DNA from: Tetradesmus obliquus | Lineage: Eukaryota > Chlorophyta > Chlorophyceae > Sphaeropleales > Scenedesmaceae | Assembly (NCBI GenBank): GCA_030272155.1 | Contig: CP126206.1 | Coordinates: 434,001 to 498,000, forward strand | Length of the DNA stretch: 64,000 nucleotides | Direction: 5' to 3' | Shown here: piece by piece, positions 53,615 to 64,000 of the stretch | How positions within the stretch are numbered: position 1 is the stretch's first letter | How the letters are laid out: each line of letters opens with the position of its first letter | Translations under genes and position numbers: made by a program | Notes under the pieces: model-generated | What the model was told of the DNA's origin: nothing | Databases searched by the model: none | What the model saw: the letters and a program-made list of their open reading frames with translations, nothing else

Positions 53615-56600
53615 CTAAATGTTTATGCATTCCTTGCGCACAACTCCCTTCCACTTTCCTTGCTTTGCTCCCGCTCCCACAGCCCTGAGCGTCACAAAAG
53701 AGCGTCCAACCAAGCACGAGGCAATACCAACTGCTGCACCAGTGGGCACCAGCAACACCATCAACAGCACACTCCGAGACAACACAGCCACATGTGCTAC
53801 TGTGGAATCAATGCTGGGTGTGATGTGCACCAGCAGAGACAAATGTTTGCTTGCACTGGCTGCAGCCGCCGGGTTCGCTGCAACCAGCAACTGGGCTCTG
53901 CTTGCTGGGTCGGTGCACGGAGTGCGCCTGGACACTGTGAAGTAGAAAGCTCTGATCTGCATGGGGTTCAGCGACACCAACGTACTCAGCGGCAAAGGCC
54001 CGACAATGCGGTTGCTGGTGAAGCTGAGAGGGCTCCTTGGCAGCAGTAGTGGCGGCTTCCATGTTGTGAATGTCTCGCTGATGTTATACTGTGGCCTCAA
54101 ATAATCGCTGTCCGCCAAGACGCGCTCACCAAATGTAGCTTCTTGCACTTTTGTTACTTCCAGCTGAAGCAATTCAGCAACTGTGGCAAGATGCACGGAT
54201 GCAGGCTGCGACAATCTTTTTGGATGCTCTTCTGCCTGAAACATGTGGCTCAAGCGAATCAGCACCGTGCTGCAGCTCAGCCATCGCACAGTCAGAAGGT
54301 GCACATTGGATGGCATATTCTTGGCAGCTGCACGCCTTTTGGAGGAGGGCCTAAACTGCATGCTGGTATCTAAAGCACTGAAGGCAAGTTGCAGTGGGTC
54401 AATCAACACCTGCAATAGCAGTTTGTATGGCACGAAGAGCAGCGGCAGCAGCAACAGCAGAGCAGTGTCAGCCACACACACACGCACTGGTAGCAGAGTT
54501 CTGCGGGGCTGCTTGTTTGTAGCTGGAAGTGCACCTGATCTAATCTGTGTAATGTTCACAGCTCCACATTTTAGAGGTGGCAAGCTGCATCCCAACAATA
54601 ACCAGCTTCCAACATGCAACTACACATACTATGTGTTTAGCAGACACCGTTGATATGTCCCTCTGCCCTCCTTTTGTACACACAAAACCACAACTGGTGC
54701 CCAGTGGTCAGTGTTGCCCCGGGCATGCATCTTTTGCAAATGCAGGTTGCAACAGTTGGAAGGTGGTCAACAACTTTGGCGTTCACCTGTTCATAATGGC
54801 GTCGAGTGCTGTCCTGCTTGGTTGCTGCACCGTCACTTGCCGGCCCAAAGGATACGATGTGGGTGCCGGCTGCAACATGATGGTCGATCAGCGCCTGGAA
54901 CATGCCCTTCCCGTCATCATCCACACTCTTTCTGTGCAGGTTGATGTCGAGCTGGCCGTCAGACATGGACACCGCTCCCTGAGCGCGGTCCACAGCAACG
55001 TTCATGATGGCCTCAGCATCCTCATGTAACACCCCGATGTGATTGGGTATATGTTTGCTGGCAGCCGGTGCGTGCTGGTAGCACCGGCAGGCAGCGTGAA
55101 TGACGGGCGGTAGTCACGGCGCCGCTGCTGGTACTCCCTGCCGTTGGCATCTGTGAACCAGAGGCTCTCTGACTGGATGCTGCTGCTGTAGCGCACAAAC
55201 ACCTCCCAGTCGCCTGTTGCTGGTGGTGGGCCGACCGTCCAATCGACCTCCAAGTGGGACTGGCCCGCCCAGAGCCGTGTTGTGAGCATGCCTGGCAGGT
55301 CAGGGAAACTCTGCCGCACCTCCTGCACCAGCGGACCCCGGGCAACAACCACTTTGCTGGGCGCTGGCGCTGCCGGCGCTCCTCCAGCTGTGAAGGTGTA
55401 TGCTCCAGATCCGTAATAATCGCCGTGGTATTTTATTAGCGTCAAGCTGTAGCTGACGCTGACGCCAGCAACAGCCACACTTCTGATTCCAGCCGGCCCA
55501 ACTGTAAGCAGCAGCTTGCCGCTTGACAGCTGCATGCTTGAATTGCTTGCCAGCGTGGAGACGCTTGTGGGCGCAGCGAGCTGCTGGCCCTCCCCTTGCT
55601 GCTCAGCATCACCAGCTGCGTTGCCGGCACGCCGTGTGACCGTGTAGACAGAATGCCCAATCGGCGCTGCTGTTACAAGCAACGCCAGCTCTGCAGTGGG
55701 CTTGTTGCTGTCCTTGTTTGCAGTTGTGCTTGCTGCCCAAACCAGTTCCGAGCCAACTGAAAGAGGCAGCATCTGGCTGGGTACAGGTTTGCCGTCTGGC
55801 CCTGTTACTGGGTACTGGCCAGCTGCTTCCACTGGCACACGTATTCCCCATGTATATGCCCAGGATATCGGGTTGTACACAATCAGCAGGAAGCCGCCCT
55901 CTTTTGAGAGTTTGACCGAGCTGCTGCACAGGCTGCTGTTAAGGTTGAGGCACATGCTGAGCAGCGGAGCGTGGTGTGCGCTGGCGGTATTTGCTGCAGC
56001 AACAAGAGGCTGTGCCATAGTTCGATCAAGCTGCCCTTGTTGCCTAAGCCTGCGCCTGAAGATGCCACCAGTGTGTGACTGGGAGGTTGATGCCGCTGCT
56101 GTGCTGTAGCTTCCTTGGCCTGGGAACACCAGCTGCTGGAGGCCCAGCAATAGCTTGGGTGCAGCTTTCACCATGCCAACATGGATCCACTGCTCATAAT
56201 CCTGTGTCACCTTCAGCACTTGGGTACCTGCAGCTCCGGCAGCAATCAGCCATGTGTGGAAAGCAAGACCAACTTGAATTGCAATACAAACAGTGAAAGC
56301 AAAGTGGAAGTGCGTGTGTGCTTGTTATGTTACAAAGCAGAGCTCATACACTTGTTGTGTTGACTGCCGTACCAATGGCAGGCACAACCATTTCAGGTTG
56401 ATTCATGCGGTTCAACAGTTCACATCCAGCCAGTGCACACCTGTAATGCCGTCATGATGCAAGCTGGTTGCCAATGCAAACTCCAGAGCTGCTGGGTCGT
56501 TGTCAGGTGCCAACTTCTGGCCAAGCTTCACAGTCTCAGATGCCTCCTGCTGCCCCTGATACTGCAGGCCTTTGGATGTGGCCAGCTGACGGCTCCCTGG

Positions 56601-59600
56601 CTGCAGCTGAGCCAGCACCTCCACTTGGTGAATGGCGCGCAGCAGAGCCCAGCCACGCCGCACCTGTGCATGCATGATAACAGCAACAAATTGAATCAGG
56701 TACACCAGCAACCTGTGCAGTTTAGCTCGTTGATGATGGGCGCTCCACAGTTAGAGCACTGGAATTCCTGGTTGCAGGGAGCGACGGCAGCATTGCTGCC
56801 TGCCTCCAAGTTGCTCTGCTGGAGTACCCAGGCCTTGTCTTTTGCGTCTACTAGGCAATCTGGCACAGCAGCTCAACCACAGTTGCTTGCCAAACACGCC
56901 CCACTGTGCCAATGACGTTGACAGGCTCAAAAGTGCAAGGCGCTGTTCATGAGTTGACTATCGTGTGGTTCCCCTCACAATTGCATCTAGCAGCATTGTC
57001 ATCTTGGCACAAGGTAGTACAGCTATCTTTCAGCTTACAGTGCTACAGCCCAGTCACCTGTGCCTTGAGATTGGGTCTGCTGGTGAAGTAGCCTGTCCAA
57101 TAATCTGTGCCAGCTGCGTTTGCACAGTATGGGAAAAAGTCATCAGTCTTCAGTGGCAGCTGCAGTCCTTGTGTTGCCCGCTTCGCTGCCAAGTACTGTG
57201 ATGGTGTGCTGTAAAAAGCGTTCACCCTGCCATCCTTGTTGACGTAATGAATCATCTGCAAGTAACAGCGATAGCATCAGCACAAAATCACAGCAGCAAG
57301 CAGTATAGGCATGGCGTCAGGTGCACTCCAGCGCTGGTGTTTATTTTGAAAAATTCAGTAGAGCCAGCATTGCGGTGCATGCAACACAGGTTGAAGATGT
57401 GACGTGCATGCTCATCTGATGTTGATGCACATGCCAAGTGGGTATCAAGCACTTGTTGATGCACATCCCATGGGCAGTGTCCTGTAAACTGCTGCATGCT
57501 TTTGGGCTGCAGTGGTCCTGGCTCTGCACCTTGTCCACATTGTTGAACCACATACGGGCGTTGCTGTGGGTGAAGTCCGAACCCATGAAGAAATACACAT
57601 CAGTGCCTGCAGCACCAATATACCAAGCATCTATGTGAATGTAGCTTCATCTGTGCATTCCATTGAAACCTACGCGATAAAAGGTATGAAGCTTCACAGC
57701 ACAAGACTTTTTTGGCAGCTCCACATTGTCAAACTGTCATGTTGTATGGGTGTGTAACAGTGAATTCGCTGACATTGAAGTTTTCACTGGGCAAAGATAT
57801 CAACTGCAAACAACATCGAAGATGATTGCCGTGAAGGCTTGTGCTGGGCATCTCAAAGAATCCTGCTGCTGCAATAATCACGGTTGAGAGCCATGCTGGT
57901 CTTCAAAATGCTAGTGGCTGGCATGGTTGTGGATGAGATGTTTGCTGGAAACCTTGTTGTCCTGCCTTTTGACCTAGTGAGCAGCGCACCTCCCACAAAG
58001 TTCTGCCACTCCATTGCTTTTTGAACGAAGGTATCCACCATCTCTTGAACATTGTATCCACCTGTCTCTGGGTCATCCTTGATCGAATCTGCCATACCTG
58101 TCCGTGCAAGACACCATGCACTATTAGACACTGAACAGGGTTGGCTTCAGAATACTCCTCAGCAAAAAAACAAGTTCCCCTGGTACATGATGGCCTGCAA
58201 CCAGTACATGCCAATACAAGATCTAAGCAGTGTGGTAGTAGATCGCACGTCAGTTGGCCGTAGCAGATCAGCTGCCATCAAGTACAGTATCAGCTGATGC
58301 ATACTTAGCAACACCAAACTCACCATGACCGCTGTGGTGCTCAAAAAACCAAGTCAAGCCTGGAGGGCCTGTGAGCAAGTAACCAGAGCCATATACACTT
58401 CAGTGCTATGGATACTGCCAGCAAGCGCGCACGCCATGCATTAAAGATTCCCCTCCTAGCGGATGTCCTTGCTCTGCAAAAGGCACCATGAGCAGCCCTC
58501 GTTGCAACATGCCTGCAGTGTGCGTGTCTTGCGATTGCCCGGTACCACCGGTGACATGCTCATAAGATATATCATATGGCGCCATACTGCAGAACATAGG
58601 ACGTGTGACCGTTTTGCAGTCAAACTGTTGCCTGTTGAATTTACAAGCGTGTAAGCTGCTTGCTTCAGGAGTCACCAGGTGTCGAGTACAGAGAATGATC
58701 ACATGTGCGCTTTGGTTGCGCATGGTGCTACTGCGGCAGCCCAGAACCACACTGACCTGCCAAAAAAGAGTGCATCAAAGCCGCCCATGGACTTGAGAAG
58801 AGGCTCCGTGCGGCTGTGGCCAAACCCATCTAGCTGCAGCAGGCAGGAGAAGCTGTTTTGCTGCTGGACTGAGTCCAGAAGACCACAAATGACAACATGC
58901 ACAACGCTGGATTTGGCATGTGACCTAAGCACTGAGCCTGGAAAGCGCCGTAGCCGCACTGCGGAGAGTGGTATTGACTGCTTCACGCTTCCCATGCGAT
59001 AACCGGGCTACACCATGGCACCTGCACTGCATATGCGATTCATCAGTACGTTGACCCCGCTCCACTGCTGATCTGACTGGTACATACATCACACCAGTGC
59101 TTCAGCAGGCATTGCAGCACTACACCATGGGCAGGCAGTAGCTCACCTGCCATGCTATGCGAGGCGTGTGACCAAACTCCTGCTGCAGGAAGCGCATGCC
59201 GAGGCTCATCTGGTCCACCATGCCGCTGTAATGGCTGTTAGCCTCATCATGCTGCACGATGCCCCCGCCAGTGAATTCAAAGCGGCCCTGCTGCACCAGC
59301 TGCCGCACTACTGCCTTGCTGTCCTCGTGCAGCTCCTGCCACCACTTGACAAAGAAGGCCATGTCAGCATACACGAATGTCCTGTCCGGGTTGTCCACCA
59401 GGCTGCTGACGACGGAGTCGAGTATGGCTTCAACGCCACCTGGCGCAACACCATTGAGTCAGCACATTAAAGGGAGAATTTGAATCTCAAAGTAACACAA
59501 AACAATATAACTTATACTGTATCAATTGTATTAACATTGCAAACACGAAGAACAGGTACAATACAGCCCAGATGCCCTGTCACATGGTGGTGCGGGTTGC

Positions 59601-60306
59601 CCTGACATCTTGACTCACACTAGTCAACACGCATGTAGCTATTCCGGCAATCCACCTGTGTAGGAAACCGTGCCTGCAGATTGCTGTTGTGTCACTGTTC
59701 AAAAACTCAGGGAGAGCAAGTGATTTAATATTTGCGTGCTAATGTAAACCTCAAATGACGACTGATTGGCTATCTCCACACTGGTCACAGGTGACTTTGT
59801 CGGGCAAAGCTGATCTGCTGTTGGACACGCTCTGTTGCTTTGGCGCATTCCTACTTACGCATGACATGTCGTTTCAGCAGCGCCCACGTTTGGGGTCCCC
59901 ATCTCAATCATGACATCTCACCCAATCTTGACATCTCACCCCCTCCTCTCCCTCTAGTTTAGAAGAGGGGTAGCAAGTCAGACAGGCAGGCATGTGCCAG
60001 CCCCTCCCGCCCAGCAGCTGCGTAGCGCTCACCAAATGTATGACCATCCAGATCCAGTGTTCTGTGGTACTGTGCATAAGTGTGCAGCCATCCGGGGTCA
60101 TTGTGCGTGTGGCTGAAGATATGCACATTCAGCTTCGTTTCTACACGATCAGCTGTGGTGTTGTACAGGGCACTCCTGCACTTTGAGCCTTGAGGCACCA
60201 ACAGCAGGGCTAGTGTTCCAACCAACATCACACTATGCGTCAAACTGCTGCGTTGCCGCCTTTTCAACACCATGAAATGGTGTTGCTTAGCGAGTAAAAG
60301 ATGCAT
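53615..60306 (-). CDS. GH38 alpha-mannosidase, lysosomal-type
   Basis: Class II alpha-mannosidase that trims mannose from N-glycans, here with a signal anchor (SVMLVGTLALLLV) after MHLLLAKQHHF. Ten exons: 60033-60306, 59147-59439, 58757-58833, 58324-58397, 57990-58097, 57530-57606, 57058-57255, 56441-56663, 54787-56227, 53615-54409; about 1185 codons. Motifs: zinc site HTHNDPGW; DMAFFVKWWQE; FTGGGIVQHDEANSHY; the nucleophile region LDGFGHSR (usually IDPFGHS); FFMGSDFTHSNARMWF; TDDFFPY; TSLHHDGITG; and the C-terminal domain with VAVDRAQGAVSMSDGQLDI and SNVHLLTVRWL. The pattern is closer to lysosomal than Golgi enzymes. Oddities: near 55032, in a run of four Gs, the frame must slip by one base to stay in family sequence (assembly error or real lesion), and the C-terminus adds a hydrophobic helix (VLLMVLLVPTGAAVGIASCL). 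Sugar specificity is not proven. Confidence 0.9.
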
Positions 60307-61807
60307 TCAATTCAGTGGATGCTCAGTCGGCGTCGGTGTGTCCAGCGCAGCAACTAGGTGAGTGGTGTACACAGTTCGCCGCTACGTCAAACAACTCACA
60401 AACATCTGTAGATCCTGTAATTCAAGACTTGACTCAAAACGCAGACGACTAGCAGTGCCTACACCCTTGAGGTGTCGAGTGGTGGCTTCAACCACGTCTT
60501 CACGTTGGGTGGAGCAACCAGTAACAGCGAATATACGAAAATCACTGTGACACATCATTGTTTGATGATGATGGAAATATGACCAGCAGCATATCACTCC
60601 GCCTATCCGCGGCGGTATGAACATGAAGCTTTTTCGGTCGACCCCGCCTTCCATCGATGATCCGATGGAATGGGCATGGCGCTGCCATGAATTATCCTCG
60701 AAAAAGAAAGCTTCGTCCTGACAAGCTCACCAGTGGTGTGATTCACTGACACACGGTTACACAAATTATAACGAGCATCGAAGCTCAGGCCCTTTGGAGC
60801 CAGCTGGTCCTGCAGGACCGTCCGTGCGCAGCTGCTGACTGCAGTCATCATATGTTTGACTGAGCAACGGCGGGACTGCATAACTGTGGATGGTTGCACA
60901 CATTGCAGCAGCATGATGCTGCTTTGTGCTGCTGCCACACAATGCAGTGACTGCACTAGTGCACTAGTGCACTAGTGTACAGTACTGTAGGCGAAGATCT
61001 AGTCTAGAGCACTCAGTGCTCTACAGCGACTGTACAAAGACTGTGCACGTCATGATCACGTGGAGTCTAGGCTAGGCTAGGTCACATGCCACTGTGAGCT
61101 GACCGCCCCCCCCCCCCCCCCCCCCCCCCCCTTGTTCATGGCACATGCCACATGCCACTGTGAGCTGACCGGCCCCCCCTGTTCATGGCATGTCCCTTGG
61201 CTGGCGATCCTGAAGCTGAAGTTAAGCAAATTGTGGTAAAATGTAATGTTAATGGTAAAATGCTGGAAAAATAGTCTGTACTTGTGGGCAGCGCCTTCAA
61301 AAAATTGTGACGGATTCTACATCAGACGTGTAATGCGCTCGTGCGTACGAATCGGGCCATTGAGCTTGTTTAAGGGGTTAAACGACGATATTACACTCCG
61401 TGTAAAGGCGCTTTACCGTGTAAAATTAGCGACCCTTAGCTTCAGGTAAAGGTGGCGAGGGACATGCCATGTTCAGCAGACATTAGAACGAGAGGTCTTC
61501 GAAGACTGCACTAAGACTGGCTTCCCTAACCTGTCCCTAAATGAGTCCCTAACCTGTCCCTAAATGAGTCCCTAAGTCGTCCATAAACGCTGTATAGGCT
61601 CACTTAGGGACTGGTTAGCGACAGCAAGTACGGACTTATGTTCCGTCCCTATTTTGCACTGACTTTCCCTATTTGTCGAACGTTCGCGCGATGATTCCTG
61701 TTGCGATTTACCGATCACAGTAAGTTTATTGATGATAAATACGAAACAAGAGCCCATTCACGCCGCTGCTCAACCACCCGGCAGTGCCTCAGCAGTACCC
61801 AAGGGGC
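60307..61807. other. Intergenic, simple-repeat-rich
   Basis: 5' side of the mannosidase gene. Contains CACTAGTG repeated three times at about 60955-60977, the poly-C tract, palindromic words around TTACACTCCGTGTAAAG (61391) and a repeated CTGTCCCTAAATGAGTCCCTAA phrase at 61530-61575. No gene recognised; a short minus-strand stretch near 60750 (APKGLSFDARYNLCNRVS) is not placeable. Confidence 0.35.
61083..61190 (+). repeat. Tandem duplication containing a 26-base poly-C tract
   Basis: The phrase CATGCCACTGTGAGCTGACC, then a C-run, then GTTCATGGCA occurs twice. The first C-run spans 61106-61131 (26 C), the second about 6. Confidence 0.9.
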
Positions 61808-64000
61808 AAGTGTTGCGTGCAACACTTCTCTAGAAGCCCCATGAACTAGTGTGCTGTCTAAGTAGAACTACGTAGATGGACTTTGATCCTTCGGGCATGT
61901 TACTCTGAGTCTTAGGGTACATGTTCGTTGGTACGTAGGCAGGGCAGGCCATGTTAACGGGCCTTCGTCCCCAAGTCCAGTATTCTTACACCAGCTCAGC
62001 TTGCCCAGCGCAAGACTGGTAGCTGAGAGTTCTTTCCTGGACTAAAAGTCCGCACGTACTACTACGTACTCAACAACCGCACTCAGCGAGGTGCATACAG
62101 TACACACAAAGCCCCTAAGGGAACGTGTGTTGAGATTTTAAAGTTTTCAGTCAGGCCAGCGCGCCATGGCTGAGCACGAGGTTGAGGAACGGGAGGAACG
62201 GCTCCTGTCCTCCGAGGAAGGAGACGATGAGGGTGAGCTCTGAGAGCTTGAGAAAGGCAAAGGCTTTTATGCTCGCTTAAAGCAGAGGCTGTGTGACCTC
62301 TATGGCGCAACCAGCTTCGAAGAGCTGTTACGGCAGAAACGCAAAGCAGTTGCCTCGCTCAAGCGCTCCTATGCCATTTCTCAAGACGCTGAAGCTAACT
62401 TATCCCTCAAATCTCTGAAATACCTGCGTGCAGAGGCTGTGCCCTCAACAGTTCGCATTGCCAAGCTCCTCGAGCAGGGCAGGTCCAAAGAGCTCCGCAC
62501 TGCCTTCTCAGCGCTGCAAAGCGAAGTCAAAGCAGTTAAAGCTGAGCTGAAGCTCGCAGAGCAGACTGCGGGTATCGCCACGCGCGATTATAATGAGCTC
62601 TGGGAACGCCACCAGCAGCAGCTGCAGGAGCTCAGCGAGGCTCAAGCTCGGCTGGTGGAGGGCGCCGAGGAGCTAGAGCAGGCCAAGGAGCTGCTGCAGC
62701 AGCAGAAGGATGAGACAGCAGCTGCAGGCACGCGTGTCGACAACCTGCGTGTCGAGTTAGCTGGCTCAGTGGAAGAGCTGCAGGAGAAGGTGCAGGTGCT
62801 GTCAGGTAAGGCACTGGCATCAGCGCTTGCCAGGCCAGAGACTTTTGATGGCAAAGACCTGCTCACTGGCAAAGCAATGCAGGGCCAGAAAGTGGTGCAG
62901 TGGACCACAGCAGTCAAGCGTTACTGCCAGGCACTGAAGCTCAGCCCGTCCCAGCATGTGAGCGTAGCAGTGTCTCTGCTGAGAGGTGCAGCAGCACAGG
63001 CTTGGACTAGTGCTGAAGCAGTGCTGCTGGGCAATAACACAGAGATCACGCTAGAGCATGTACGCGAGTGCCTGCTCAAGCGCTTTACACCTGCAGCCAC
63101 TGCACACACTGTGCGCACAGCACTAGATCAGCTCAAGCAGCAGGGCCAGTATGCCTCTATTGCTGCTTATGTGACACAGTTTGATGCACTGTGCAGCCAG
63201 CTGCCCAAGATTGCAGAGGAGGAGCGGTGCCACCGCTTCATCACAGGGCTGCAGCAGAGTGTAGTCAAAGCAGTTTGTGTGGACCCAGCCACGAACGAGC
63301 TGTTCACTGACTATGAGCGCATGCGCCACTCTGCTCTGACCTATGCTGCCACCTCGGCAGGCTTTCTCGACATTGTCGGCCAGGCAGCAGGCGAGACAGG
63401 CAGCCGCATGGACAAGTTCAAGCGGCAGAAGACTGGCAACCGCCAGCCCCAGCAGGGCGGTGGCGGTGCTGGCAGCAGCGGCGCCGGCAGTAGCGGCGCA
63501 GGCGGCAGCAGCTTAGGTGGCTCAGGTGCTGCCGGGCAGCGCGGCAACGCCAGCCAGCCAGGCTGGGCGCCACGCCGCTCCAAGGAGCACTTTGCCTACC
63601 TGCAGACCAAGAAGAAGTGTGCTCGCTGCTTCGGTGACAAGCACGACTACAAGGCCTGCAAGGCCCCAGTTCAGCCTGCAAATGCAGTGCCCCCAGGCTT
63701 CGGCGAAAGTGGCTAGAGTGGCCAGGGGCCAGTCAGCAGCAGCGGTGATGCTGCAAGTGGCGATTTCTGTTTACCAGTTACGTGTGTAGCAGTTGGTGCA
63801 GCAATTGCTAAGCCAACTGGGCCTGCTGTTGTTCTTCAGCGTGGGAGCAGCAGCGGTGTAACAGATAATGTCATTTTGACTGAGCAGAAGGGTCCCACTG
63901 TTCAGGAGGTGTTACCGACTGATTCGCAGCAAGATACTGTGAGCAGTGCACGTTGGACAGTGCCTGTTGCTGCATTTGACAGGTCAGCCTGTAGGTTTGA
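61808..64000 (+). mobile_element. LTR retrotransposon, 5' part (runs off the window)
   Basis: A probable 5' LTR of about 200 bp starts near the palindrome AAGTGTTGCGTGCAACACTT and ends with CA at 62011-62012. Four bases later TGGTAGCTGAG (62017-62027) looks like a primer-binding site and equals the one beside the LTR at 41877-42219. A leader of about 140 bp precedes the first likely Gag codon region (ATG at 62166 or 62439). The Gag type suggests the Ty3/gypsy group. Only the 5' portion is inside the window; LTR limits are approximate and the 3' LTR, and hence age, cannot be judged. The visible part looks largely whole. Confidence 0.7.
62439..63716 (+). CDS. Gag of the LTR retrotransposon
   Basis: A 425-codon frame. 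Residues about 10-130 are rich in Glu/Gln/Ala/Leu heptads, a likely coiled coil (SALQSEVKAVKAELKLAEQ). The central part fits the Retrotrans_gag capsid domain (ARPETFDGKD, LLRGAAAQAW, ECLLKRFTPAATA, YVTQFDALCSQLP). It is followed by a Gly/Ser-rich linker and one zinc knuckle C-x2-C-x4-H-x4-C in CARCFGDKHDYKAC. This domain order is typical of Ty3/gypsy Gag. The start is the first in-frame ATG after the likely leader and is uncertain; an upstream ATG lies at 62166. Protease and polymerase would follow beyond the window. Confidence 0.8.
   Translation: MPSTVRIAKLLEQGRSKELRTAFSALQSEVKAVKAELKLAEQTAGIATRDYNELWERHQQQLQELSEAQARLVEGAEELEQAKELLQQQKDETAAAGTRVDNLRVELAGSVEELQEKVQVLSGKALASALARPETFDGKDLLTGKAMQGQKVVQWTTAVKRYCQALKLSPSQHVSVAVSLLRGAAAQAWTSAEAVLLGNNTEITLEHVRECLLKRFTPAATAHTVRTALDQLKQQGQYASIAAYVTQFDALCSQLPKIAEEERCHRFITGLQQSVVKAVCVDPATNELFTDYERMRHSALTYAATSAGFLDIVGQAAGETGSRMDKFKRQKTGNRQPQQGGGGAGSSGAGSSGAGGSSLGGSGAAGQRGNASQPGWAPRRSKEHFAYLQTKKKCARCFGDKHDYKACKAPVQPANAVPPGFGESG

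Overview
The window looks like nuclear DNA of a green alga, probably a chlorophycean (Chlamydomonadales or Sphaeropleales). The reasons are intron-rich genes with GT-AG junctions, (CTG)n/(CAG)n tracts throughout introns and just before acceptors, Ala/Gln homopolymers in proteins, and TGTAA near some 3' ends. The assignment is inference. No rRNA, tRNA, CRISPR or operon is visible.

Layout. 1-1070: 3' end of an FkbM-type methyltransferase gene (+). 1.8-3.8 kb: 3' end of a LINE. 4.7-7.9 kb: a membrane-anchored SGNH-like gene (-). 8.4-10.4 kb: two copies of one hAT-type MITE with 8-bp target duplications. 10.4-14.3 kb: no recognised gene, but a long perfect hairpin at 14.0-14.2 kb. 14.3-22.9 kb: a transposon field with two CACTA elements in opposite orientation, each with a 3-bp target duplication, set among several copies of an unclassified repeat carrying a G-rich motif. 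23.1-30.0 kb: DUS3, a tRNA dihydrouridine synthase (+, 10 exons). 30.4-31.8 kb: a segment bounded by inverted arms. 32.4-35.7 kb: a truncated, frame-broken UBA5 pseudogene (-). 36.2-40.3 kb: a FUT8-like GT23 fucosyltransferase (+, 7 exons). 41.9-42.2 kb: an LTR. 43.1-47.2 kb: the intact UBA5 gene, E1 of the UFM1 pathway (-, 9 exons). 48.6-49.8 kb: an unrecognised gene (-). 50.7-52.2 kb: bL19, probably mitochondrial (-, 4 exons). 53.6-60.3 kb: a GH38 alpha-mannosidase (-, 10 exons). 61.8 kb to the end: the 5' part of an LTR retrotransposon with a Gag reading frame.

The host genes are mostly housekeeping: tRNA modification, UFMylation, organelle translation and glycan processing. FUT8 and the GH38 mannosidase both act on N-glycans, but 13 kb and opposite strands separate them, so their proximity may be chance. 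No clearly new multi-gene system was found. The points most worth a second look are the miRNA-precursor-like hairpin, the paired CACTA elements and surrounding repeat family, a 40-bp motif containing TGTAA shared downstream of two minus-strand genes, the recent partial UBA5 duplication, and the GT23 gene in an alga. Exon limits were set by hand from splice motifs, reading phase and remembered family sequences. A few may be off by 1-2 bases.
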